Positions 21,701 to 30,528 of a stretch of DNA of 64,000 bases are shown here, in pieces; positions within the stretch are counted from its first letter, which is position 1; each line of letters opens with the position of its first letter. The position numbers were made by a program, and so were the translations under genes. This DNA is from Allantophomopsis cytisporea (lineage: Eukaryota; Ascomycota; Leotiomycetes; Phacidiales; Phacidiaceae): the NCBI GenBank assembly GCA_024752435.1, contig CP103020.1:1-64000 (forward strand), written 5' to 3'. Below the pieces are notes generated by a model. The model worked only from the letters and a program-made list of their open reading frames with translations, was not told the DNA's origin and searched no databases.

Positions 21701-21992
21701 TGAGAGCAATGTGTAGATCACCACTCCCCCAAATCGCCTGCACTGCCAGCATCCTCTCATAGACAGGCCCTGTGGATAGCCGCTCAAGAATTTGTGTCGT
21801 TGTTGGATTGGATATCGATTCGCGACCAACCTCGACCATCCGCTTCATGCGCCTTTCATGGCTAAGAAGTTCACACTGCTTTAGAAATGCAATATAATGT
21901 TGCTCCATAGACCCTTCGTCAAATACCGGATTGCTTATTGTGGTGTTGAACTGGTCGTCGCTCAGTTGCTCTGGCAAGATGTTGTGTGCCAT
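18729..21992 (-). CDS. large HEAT-like repeat protein, function unknown
   Basis: An intronless open frame of 1,087 residues. The ATG at 21992 is used because the codon further upstream in frame is TTG. No signal peptide and no membrane segment are apparent. Most of the protein is made of paired amphipathic helices of about 30-40 residues, as in ARM/HEAT solenoids. The clearest are in the second half (for example RPPVRDAALRRMAHLDSGEG, GDSRARIAIYSLRSYMLS, HPEREVRRIILIYLKVRPF). Such solenoids act as scaffolds for proteins or nucleic acids. No catalytic motif is seen. The frame is intact despite decayed DNA on both sides, which argues for selection or recent arrival. Its lack of introns differs from most neighbours. 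I do not recognise a named family. Confidence 0.8.
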   Translation of the reverse strand: MAHNILPEQLSDDQFNTTISNPVFDEGSMEQHYIAFLKQCELLSHERRMKRMVEVGRESISNPTTTQILERLSTGPVYERMLAVQAIWGSGDLHIALNTVRNSASTFLKYRATKLIMVKGDDQMAQEALFLIPQILRYSACHWLRKGDRFSIVDSYLKTLNVHGRLLRKFLPTASKDFVAKTLPPIVHEVEGWSSLIRLHPTTVYEVVREVLFAPKPSQCDLSSKHTQIISNMAKVAPEFAKQLIDLVLKWEQLSWETMKFILRWRPREVTQRFMDENGHNGKRLNVDEIIAKLSTEQIVRLYKDFPYTISQGSITELSPDQRREIWEAVGSTWRCKDGSVSSSIVELLPADIRIQEVRRIFALESFREFGPRWKMEYIQLLPWDEATTEFRPFIYANDVDTRKYALKSRITSAAFSPNHARDVIDLILQHQHEQETIRVSMYVSLAALSPKIWEKEHLDGISKIIRNALDASDLSRKSIAVLRSFIGQLLPYHTEWAARQAALFLDERPRIPYYEESNFKTYRQNVLPAFLPLMRRCYEQKNGKILLDLFDDFQYSLASSNEAIEMLKDFITNTTDNSQATRALEILHRCLPNLLKDLIPRLMEKDRKFFGTVNLVVENMQFDMQRLFIPYVIEDFETSGLDTGPSIAITTTKCKTRFHRWTQEQQETFAGILLEYLRSSKRNTKELQLCIRTLARMPFIDSEHITSFANDARPPVRDAALRRMAHLDSGEGIPILLGALGDSRARIAIYSLRSYMLSRPSSKALEILQKVPVEKVTVAKEVYRLIGDINTEEALQYMLSTYETDLHIDVRITLLKRLYFYPEYDEVWEVFTRALQAPAKSIAIAVAQISVALHSRGKKTPRLFFRNILTHPEREVRRIILIYLKVRPFEDSGLELLDPLLNMMEAYLLEEYHIVAHAIFNLYSKDHPGVVTRVFELHLKNPDTLRTIFDIYNMTDHNGYDASNRAVLNILRMEHLTRSMQLELIFKNFCWDNIRNEMDTMIDDLHADALVLAEKLTYDLASRNGFKMEEVETIWGGSKNERLRRLGLVALTALAEEDDWTEELKERLTVYRNDESPWIAEAAAFT

Positions 21993-24488
21993 TTTCAAAG
22001 ACGAGGCAAAAATCTAATTCGAAGCAGGAAAAGGAATCACAAATCTAGATTGCCTTGTGCATGAAAACTCAAATGTTATCTAAATGATATTTATATTACC
22101 AGAATATTATTCCATGGTCTTATGACTCAATCTGTGTTACTTAACGTCTTTATGGCTGCCTGCTTGTCCACGATCGTTACCGAAGCTAAATGGTTAAGAC
22201 AGCAGATCTGTAGGGCGTGACTGGCGTATGCCCATAAGTCTGACTCAGTTCCACAGCATCACGTAAATCCCACCTCTCCTAAACATCACATCGTGTCAAA
22301 CAAAAGTGGAGATGTCACGAGGCTATGCTTTCTCACCGAACCCTTCAGAAAAAAAACTGAGATATTGAGAGATATCGGAGTTTCGAAGTATTTTAACGTC
22401 CAAAATCTTGACAGTGAAAGTGCATGCCCGCTCCATATTCTTTGAGGGGCAGAGAAGTACCAAAACTTTCAACCCAAACCACAGGAAATCGGCGGATTGA
22501 ATTTCGCAGCCACCTAGTGTTTAATGGATGAGAATATCGTCATTAAAAGAAACTATTGCATTTCAATATATGGTGATAGTATAATCGGTTTACTGTCCGC
22601 CTCTAAATAAGACTACTCGGTAATTGTAAACATACGTTATTAGTTATGAATAGTATAATATCTAATGTACATGATATACCTTCTTTCCGATTAATTAGTA
22701 ATAAAAGTCTATATATACTTCTGTTCGTCAAGGCTACTATATCTTCTAACAACTTCTGATGATATAGATGTAATCCGTCACGCGGTATAAAAGTATATTT
22801 AAGTTTAAGCTTATTTTCGAGTCTAGCTGCAATACTTTCCCTGTTACATGAAATTTAAGTTGTCTCCTACACAATAACCTAGTTCCTATTACATAAGCAA
22901 TTGATATATAAAAGACGACTTAGTATCTTAAATATAGCTCAAGATCACTGGACAACTAGCCGCAAGGTAGTAGGCTGTATTTGGAGGATTCAGTAAGGTA
23001 GGGGAAGGTTGCTAGGAAGGTGTAGAAATAGGTAGTAGAGCTGATGATATCTTTGAGAGCGACGGCATATAAGAACCGTTTAAGGCGATTTAAGGCTACA
23101 GTTCGTAGTTGAATGACTAGAATCACTATTAATTGTGCATGTCAATTGGCAAGAAGGTGAAGTAGTGTTTGTTTCAGTTTTGAAGCTGCACTAAATTTGC
23201 GTCTTATATTATGTTGAATTACAAACAGATGATTTAGGTTGTTATACTTATATGTAATAAGCATCGCGTCAATTGGTTAGTATATCAAATTTGTTAAAGG
23301 AGTATAAGTCATGTAAGCTCATCGCGACAACTCCCAGCTTCGGCAGCGAACAGTTATTAAGTATGACAACTCAAATGGCTACCAGTAACGCATCCAGTAT
23401 GCCAAGCTCGTACATTCATGAGTTTTGTTCCAGAACACACTCCCAAAGGGATCAAGCAAGTCAAAACATAAGCGGCACAAGCCACAATACCAAAAGATTT
23501 AGATATCTCAAGTGATCAGGTAGATCTACCAATGGTTACTGTATACAAGACATAGTTTCAACTACAAGACTTAGAAGTTGCTTCTATATCCTTCATCAGA
23601 TTGGAAACTCAAATTTTTCAGAATTATTAGCTTACTTGATGTTGACCTTCATATATTCCTAGTACTAGTCCTTAGCGTTTAATATTTTACTCCAAACCTC
23701 GCCTCTCAGGAAGACTAAGAGAAGCTACGTATAAGCTGGAAGTCTGAGCCTACCACCTTAAAATATCTATATCATCGAGTCTTGTATAAAAAGCATGACT
23801 GAAAGCGCGAATATCACAGATCGAGTCGAAGTCCATATATAGCTCGTTAATGTCGAAAAGACTGAATAATGACCAATGTGATATCGATATTGGAGGATAA
23901 CAAGAATCAATTTTACCAAAGCATGTTTTTTCAAGATAAGTGACGAAAAAGAGCAGGAAATCTGCGTGGCAATTTTGTTTAAGAAACTATGGTTACTTTC
24001 GACGTCACATTCATGGTTATTAAGCTCTTTGCTGAGATTGAAGCAACTTCTAAGTTTGTTATCAAGTCACGTTGATGACCGAGTGTATTAGAACGCTTTT
24101 GATGAATAATTCCAGCGATTTTCATTTTCACTAAATTCCATCTATTAATGAGATGTTATTCGTTAGCTAAGCATTCTCGGCGGGCAGTGATATCGATGGA
24201 TTTGCAACTCAAAAAGATTCAACTGATCATGCTTATGCTACTCACTGCAGCTGGAATATTTTCCCTCGATGTTAAAAGTTACCTGTAGATGGACAGCTGA
24301 TTTCAAAGACAAGGCTGTCTCGAATCCTATTTGTCCTTAACAATAGTACGTCCAGGCATATAGCGCGGTTTAGTCAATGTTTACTGGTATAGGTACACAC
24401 GTGTTTCCAGCAAACGTTGCTCAGTCCTTCCTTCTTCAACCACAATCAACATTAAAACTCGTAACGCCAGCACACAACTACCACCAGG
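21993..24488. other. gene-poor DNA with a RIP-like AT-rich block near 22.6-23.0 kb
   Basis: The first few hundred bases should hold the promoter of the HEAT-like gene. From about 22,560 to 23,000 the sequence is TpA-rich with dense stops, as in RIP-mutated repeats. An 80-codon plus-strand frame at 23273-23515 is rich in Ser and Thr but shows no domain. No intact gene is seen. Confidence 0.5.
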
Positions 24489-25204
24489 ATGAAGGAGACG
24501 GGGAGGCAAGCCTACTATCAGGCTCCGCTGACCCTCGTTCCAACAACCGTTCAAGTAATACCTCGAGAGCCGATGCGACCCATGACGTCGAGACAAGCCA
24601 AACGCGCATATTCAAAGCGTCAGAAGGATGCACAGCTATCTAGAGAAGAAAGAGCAGCCATGGAGAAAGAAGAGTTGGAAAGAATACGGAAGGAGGGAGA
24701 AGCGGAGAGGAAGGCGGATAATGAGGAGCGTAGGAAGATGAAGGCGAGCACGTTGAGGCAGAAGAAACGTCAACGCCAGAAAGCGGAACTAGACAAGAGG
24801 CGAATAGCGGGAATTCCACTTGTCAGTCCAAAGCCTAGCCAGTCTACAATTTATGGTTTTGTTCGGCATCAGTTGAACTGGAGGAGAACACCGAGCAAAT
24901 CTTTCCATCTGCTTCTCAGGAGCGGCTCGAGCTGATGGTGGAGTCATCAATGCCTAAGGTCTTAACTCCAAAGATGCTGGAAGACAAGGTTCGCAATCAT
25001 AATCAGCTTGCACTAGGTAGCTCAGACTTGCGGAAACAAAACAGCACACAAAAGAGAGAGGATGACAGACGATGAGCAAGTATGGAAGCAGAGAAGGCAG
25101 TGCGACAAGAGGCTAATAACTCAACTCGCTTTGAAGTTGAGAGAGAGGATCTGATGCGGAATTTACACCTCTTCTTTCCCTCGTCAGGCGATAGCTGGAC
25201 TTAA
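24489..25204 (+). pseudogene. frameshifted coiled-coil nuclear-type protein with degenerate PIP-box
   Basis: An ATG frame starts MKETGRQAYYQAPL, then SRQAKRAYSKRQKDAQLS and a long Arg/Lys/Glu helix (about residues 45-110), then PSQSTIYGFV, which resembles a PCNA-interacting box (Q-x-x-I-x-x-F) with a weak last residue. In the T-rich stretch right after it the frame breaks. The +1 frame continues as plausible protein (ASVELEENTEQIFPSASQE ... STQKREDDRR) to a TGA at 25073. Other frames then continue acidic runs (DDEQVWKQRRQ; RFEVEREDLMRNLHLFFPS) to a TAA at 25202. At least two frameshifts therefore separate the parts. From memory the N-terminal pattern recurs in filamentous fungal hypothetical proteins, but I cannot name it. 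Confidence 0.6.
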
Positions 25205-25405
25205 TGCTCTCATTGGTACCATACAACTTATGTTCACAGTTCCGTGTACTTGATCAGCTATACTCAGATTGTATAACTGCCAGTAGCAATAAATAAGTTA
25301 GGCTAGTCTATGAATTGCATACAACACTTCCTTCACCATTAAGGGGATCTCGGTCCCAAACGACAATGTCACCTATATAGTTTTTGGTTTTTTGGCGTGC
25401 TCTGA

Positions 25406-25755
25406 TCAGTTCCTGGAGAGTTCAGCTTGAGTATCACCTCTATTTGTAGACACTAGATCAACGGCTTCTTTCTGGTTGAGACCAATATATTTAGCAGCCC
25501 ATCCAGCCTCGCTCGCAAGACTGTGAATTCTTGAATTATCTGAGAAATGTTAGATTAATAACAAAATAACACGTATGTACGAATCCAACCTTGAAGTGCG
25601 AGGGCAAACAACGCGCCTTCATCCGCGAGGATTTGAGCAGGACTTCTTGTGAATGGTAGTCCGCTAAGGGCGTCTTTTTTCTCCCAATTGTACAGGCGCT
25701 CCCCTATTTCCATTGAGGATGACAGGAATCTGAGCTCTTTGGCCACCTTTGGCAA
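25406..25755 (-). pseudogene. 3' fragment of an amidohydrolase-superfamily gene
   Basis: Only the C-terminal part of the protein is present. The first exon piece reads LPKVAKELRFLSSSMEIGER and ILADEGALFALALQ. A probable intron (about 25534-25586) joins it to DNSRIHSLASEAGWAAKYIG and LNQKEAVDLVSTN, ending in a TGA at 25406. The pair ALQ...NSRI...LASEAGWAA...G...EAVDLVSTN is characteristic of the last part of fungal metal-dependent amidohydrolases. The metal-binding N-terminal two thirds should lie above 25755 but are missing, and a TAG interrupts the frame just upstream. This is a truncated remnant, not a working gene. Confidence 0.6.
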
Positions 25756-25829
25756 AGTTAGATACTATGCTTAGGTTTCAACATACGGGCAATATTCAGA
25801 CCTCACTTCTGGTGCGAGTATGTGAAAGT

Positions 25830-25990
25830 AAGACTCTCACTTTCACTCAATTACCGGATTAGGCATGCACTACATCATGTAGTATCAAGATAGCTGCAGA
25901 GTAGAACCCTGCTACCTTTCTCCTTCAATCAATTCAATAACCAAAAATCCCGCTGCTACACATCTACCGTGCATTGTGACATTAGGACCT
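25830..25990. repeat. diverged dispersed repeat, copy 1 (partner near 37,970-38,150)
   Basis: Shares ordered blocks with the stretch near 38.0 kb in the same orientation: attaggca, agctgcagagta, cctgc, tcaa, tcccgctg and tgtgacat/tgttgacat. Spacing is similar, but overall identity looks only moderate. Probably two old copies of one non-coding repeat. Confidence 0.4.
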
Positions 25991-26200
25991 ACAGGAAAGC
26001 CTTACCATGCTGCACCATGGCCCCATAGATCATGAAATGTGCCCTGGAAAAGTCTATCTTAAGTCGAACTATCTGAAAGATATCATGCTATTCGAAGATA
26101 AATAATAATACTGATATTACCATTGAAATTCCTACTCATACATGAAACTTGATGAATACCTAACCCAAATTATAGAATATTGATAACATCAAATGTCATC

Positions 26201-27234
26201 CTAACGACATGAACCATATGGTCTGAAGCTTTGAACGAGTTGGGTTGGATCACCACCAGTTCTGAGTCCTCCACCTGGAATAATGACCTGCCTATTATTG
26301 TACGCCACTGCAGCAGCCCCATGGACTGGTGTAGTCATATCCGTGCAATTTTTCCAAGTGTCTTTAACAGCTTCATAAGCCTGCATCTGTGGAAACACAT
26401 TGCCAGAGGTATTCGGATCACCCTCTCCGCCTGCGCAGAACATCATATTTCTAATAGTTGCACAAGCACATCCGCCCTGACCAGTTGGCATAGGAGCGAA
26501 GTCCGTCGACCAGCGATGAGTTTGGATGTTATACCCAAAGACCGTGTCGACGCGTTCTTATTCCCGTATAATCTTCCACCAAGGATATATAGAACTTTGT
26601 CGTAGACACCCTTACCAGCATGATCACGGGGAGCAGGCAGATCCGGAAGTATCGTCCAAGCCCAAGTCACAACGTTATATGATGTAAACATTGCCGTTGT
26701 ACCTTCATCATCGTACGTAATATTCGTGTACTTGAGACCACCAGAAAGATATATAGTCTCGCCGACAACAACGGTTGCTGCACTGCCAATGGCTCATCCC
26801 GCAGACATATCGGGTAGAACAGTCCATTCGCCGGAAGAAGGGTCGTAGACGGCTGACGCGCTGGAGGCATTCCAGTATGTGGAGTCGATGGCAGCTAGAC
26901 CACCAAGATAGTAGATCTTTCCATTGACAGCAGCAACGTTTATATGGTTTAGAGCCACAGGCATAGAAGCAACTTCTGTCCACGTATTGGTGTTGAGGTT
27001 ATATTTCTGGACAATATTTATCGTGTGGTATGTCGTACCATTGAATGGCAAAATTCCTCCTAACACGTACACATCATCACCAGTCAAGACGACATCATGT
27101 TCTTGTCGAGGATATTGGAAACCGTTCCTAGTGATATTGGGTAGAGTTGACCATATCCCATTTAGAACTGTAGTACTAGATGCCCATCCGGCGAATATTG
27201 AGACGGCTACAACAGCTTGAAGAAGCATTGTCAT
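26201..27234 (-). pseudogene. secreted kelch-repeat protein, disabled by one nonsense codon and one frameshift
   Basis: About 340 residues of kelch beta-propeller can be followed. A signal peptide (MTMLLQAVVAVSIFAGWA) precedes repeats with the typical double Gly and Trp (DVYVLGGILPF, KIYYLGGLAAI, ETIYLSGG, KVLYILGGRLYG, MFCAGGEGD, QVIIPGGG). Two lesions are visible: an in-frame TGA at 26794-26796 right after PDMSAG (one transition from CGA), and a one-base loss near 26541-26548 that shifts ASTR into the frame of VFGYNIQTHRW. All else reads on to a TAG at 26201. So few lesions mean recent loss, or a sequencing error to be excluded. Kelch proteins of this secreted type include galactose-oxidase-like and adhesion proteins; the function here is unknown. 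Confidence 0.75.
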
Positions 27235-28673
27235 ACAAACAAACGTAAATGACAACGTGAAATATAGGGGTTAATGATTTGTTGTCTACCATGGAACAGG
27301 CTCTACTACTTAAACTAATCTGCAAGCCGGATACACTCGTATCTGCTCTACACGTGTCTCTATTCGTGAGGCCATTTAGTTTTTTTGGTGTAACCACCAT
27401 AACCATCTGCACAAGGCTTGGTGTTGCAATTTTATCCAATGTCGTTTATAGTTGTCTCTGTTCATATTGCTTTTCCAATCTCTTACTCGCTATACATGCG
27501 CTTCTAGACTCCGAAAATGACGTTTTACACTCATTCCACGATGTGCTGTATAACTATTATGTACATATATTAATTCGTTTTATACTTGGTTATATACAGT
27601 CGTAACACAGTGCCACCCCTTATGGGTGACTAGGACAAACCCGCTAAGATTAACCTTATTTCGAGTAGGTGCTGGATCACTGGCTAACCACGGTAGCCGG
27701 TTAATTACTTACATAAAAAGTGATTTAGCCATCATTATCTTATAGCAACACGCGGGCAGGTGTATTGGCTGGGTACTTATGCTGGGTACTTATGCTGTTT
27801 GGCTTCACCACATAAAAATAAGGCTAGCTAAGCTAACCACATCAAAGCTCATCCAAGAATTTTAATTCTGAAAACTACCACTTCCTGGCATGTTATAGCT
27901 CTCTGAAATGTACAGTTTGGTTTTTAAATGATCTGTGCAGGTCGATTCTATTTAACCAACTGAATCTACTCACAGCTAAGACTTTAGCCTCTAGCGACGG
28001 TGACTGGCTGCAGTCAAATACTTCTTTCTGACTCAGCAATGTTCTCCAAGACTCGTAAGTCCTGAGCCTCACATGCCTCATAAGCCTCAATTTTCGGAGT
28101 TCTGCATATTTCATAATACATAATAGGCACAGACTCGGGATATCATGAGTATTCAACAGTTAGTGTAAAGAAGACAATGTTGAGACTGGCCAATTCCAAT
28201 TCAGCCAGAACTCCCCATCTTTGCTTGACAGGCTTAAATCTTCACTCATAATTTTTTTGTCGCAACAGCCTTCTGACTCAAACTAGTCTCAGTCTATGTA
28301 TGACCCTAACTCATCAATTGCCGATGCTGCCACATGTGCTTCGCGCCCCTCCCACAGTACTGTAGGTAAACAACACCTTCGGGGCGAGTCGTACTATCTA
28401 CTAAGCCCCCGCCTCCGCTTTAAAGGCCCAGATGCTTATGTGGACATCTAAGGTAAATTTACAGGATCTGGGTCTTGGAGATAGAAAGACTCAAGGAGCC
28501 GGATTAATGAACTGAGCACCTACGGGCTTTAGTCTACAGTTCATTGAAGTCAGGAGAAATCACCCAGCCCCATTCACACAACAATTACGCGCAATAAGTC
28601 TGACCTTTGGTCCCTCTTCAATGTGAAACTCCAATACTATTCCCTAGATAGCTTTGTGAAAAGTGACGAGACC
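27235..28673. other. intergenic with old repeats
   Basis: No gene seen. A 13-nt direct repeat (gctgggtacttat, 27768-27780 and 27781-27793) lies beside ggctagc/gctaacc runs. A stretch starting cagtgccacccctta near 27607 looks like a DNA-transposon end, but no inverted partner was found. Copy 1 of another dispersed repeat lies at 28,065-28,190. Confidence 0.4.
28065..28190. repeat. diverged dispersed repeat, copy 1 (partner near 37,165-37,290)
   Basis: Shared blocks in the same order and strand include cctcataagcctc, cataataggca/cataacaggca, tcgggatat and a final gactggcc/tgactggcc. The two copies are of similar length (about 120 bp). They probably belong to one decayed mobile element or LTR family. 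Confidence 0.5.
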
Positions 28674-29396
28674 CTAATCACTCACTTTTGGCAAAGGCTT
28701 TGGCTTGGCTAAAAGTCCCTCTTCATCGGATACCTTAGCAATTATATACTGTTGCTGTTCCGGATCGCACCTTTCATTATCAGGTTGAAATTCACCCATA
28801 AGTTCCCAAATTATCTCCAGGCCCATTGAGCGAAGGAAATTCCGCTGGCCGTCGGCGCTCATCATGAAGGTTGGGAGTGGTTCGCCCATGAATACGTAAT
28901 CGTAGTCCTCAACATAAGTCTGTGTCTCATCATAATCGGACTTGTTCTTCACGTAGGTATCGCCTGGCGACTGGCCTATAGCCAGAATTCCATTTGGCTT
29001 AAGTGCGGTGGCATATTTATAAAAGGCGCGATGCACATCAGCGTACGAAAACTGAAGGTGGGAAAAGATAATGAAGACGGCGTCGAATTTTCCCTGGGCT
29101 TCAAATTCAAGCATGTCGGAAATGACGAACGAGCCTTTGACTCTATGCCGGGCAGCTGTGATCATATTGGGCGAGATGTCGATTCCGACCACATCGTGGC
29201 CTGCCTCAGCCAACATTTGTGAGACCGGCACTCCAGTCCCGCAGCCGACGTCGAGAACTCTCGAACCGCTAGGCAACATCGAAATCGCTGTTTCAACGCA
29301 GGCCTTCTTGAACTTGTTGTTGCCATAAGCTTTTTCGTATTCGATGTTAAGTGGGTCGAAGGTGTTACGGCCTGCGAGAGAATTTGGTGTCGACAT
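28674..29396 (-). CDS. class I SAM-dependent methyltransferase
   Basis: An intronless 240-residue protein. It should transfer a methyl group from S-adenosylmethionine to a small molecule or other acceptor in the cytosol. Motif I is VLDVGCGTG at 47-55, followed by the acidic post-I residue D73 in VVGIDISPNM. Motif II/III-like segments are GKFDAVFIIFSHLQFS and LKPNGILAIGQSPGD. The start is the ATG at 29396; the codon 18 bases upstream in frame is TTG. No membrane or extra domain is present. The C-terminal part is variable and does not identify the substrate. No neighbouring gene gives a clear pathway: the kelch pseudogene and the rhamnosidase flank it at more than 1 kb. Confidence 0.88.
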   Translation of the reverse strand: MSTPNSLAGRNTFDPLNIEYEKAYGNNKFKKACVETAISMLPSGSRVLDVGCGTGVPVSQMLAEAGHDVVGIDISPNMITAARHRVKGSFVISDMLEFEAQGKFDAVFIIFSHLQFSYADVHRAFYKYATALKPNGILAIGQSPGDTYVKNKSDYDETQTYVEDYDYVFMGEPLPTFMMSADGQRNFLRSMGLEIIWELMGEFQPDNERCDPEQQQYIIAKVSDEEGLLAKPKPLPKVSD

Positions 29397-30528
29397 GGTA
29401 ATCGTATTCGTCAAGTCTGACCATCAATACTTGTAACTATCTCTCGAGATACAAATGGCGTACTTCTTCCAATGGTGCAAGTTAGCGTATGAATCTGATA
29501 TCTTTCCCAGCTCTTTTCTGAGCGTAGTGGTGAGCAAGGAGATGAAGACCGCTGTGCAGATTAAGAGGTTACCCCCGACTCGCTTCCTTTGAAACCTTGT
29601 ATGCTGCTATAAGCGGCTAATGATGAGACCTGCTCACCTGGTAGAAACTTCTGGTAGTTTTTGGGTGTGTTACCCAACTTAGTTTTCGACTATGGCGCAT
29701 CTACAGTGAGAGAACATCGCAAACCACTGGGCACTGGACCATCATAATCATGAATGGAGTACACGCTTCATCGTCCGGAGGACTGAGAGCATTTAAGTTG
29801 CCATGTAATATGAGAGAATGAATGTAACCTGGGGGGGGGGTTGACTCAAAACTTTATCCAGATGACTCATGACACTACCATATCTAAATCATCGTAAGAT
29901 AGGAGGTTTTGTTCTTCCCGTAATAATTCAGAGATTTGTACTAAATTCAGATCCATATATCATAAGACACTCCGAAATCTCTGATTAGAAGTTCCAATTA
30001 CATGTTAGTGAATCAATCCGCACTTCAATTTGCGTGGTGTGTCATTACTCATTGAGCCATGGAATCAACTGCGCAATCTCTTTCGAGATCTGAAACACTA
30101 CCTTAGATTCTCATTGCTCCTGTGAAATATACGCATCGCCACGGGCTCATTCAAGATACCCCTTATTCCGTGTCTTCTGCATTCAACTATCCCCTATGGG
30201 TACCCGACCAACCAAACTCATGTGACGACAATCTCAACAAGCTCTTCCAGCAGAGTATACCTCACATATCTAGAACATCCCTCGTGTTCGTCTCAACAAG
30301 ATGTCACCCCAATCTAGAACCGTCTCTGAGTACTTTTTGAGCATGTCATTCCTTCATATTCGTTGCTACCAGAGCGGTCTAGCATGTTACGGAGCTCGCA
30401 CCGAGAAATACGTATAGTCAAAGGTGAAGTGACGTTACAGGTAGTCAACGGATAACTCAGAAGACTGTTCGCATTTGTCACTACTAATTCAGCTGAACTA
30501 AGGGTTTATGAAAGGCAGGTCATGGCTA
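29397..30528. other. intergenic, no gene seen
   Basis: Contains a poly-G run near 29831-29840 and only short frames such as 30122-30340. Nothing recognisable. Confidence 0.5.

Noticed and set aside
27607..27830. Complete DNA transposon or MITE
   Set aside because: One end-like sequence (cagtgccacccctta) is present but no inverted partner or target duplication was found.
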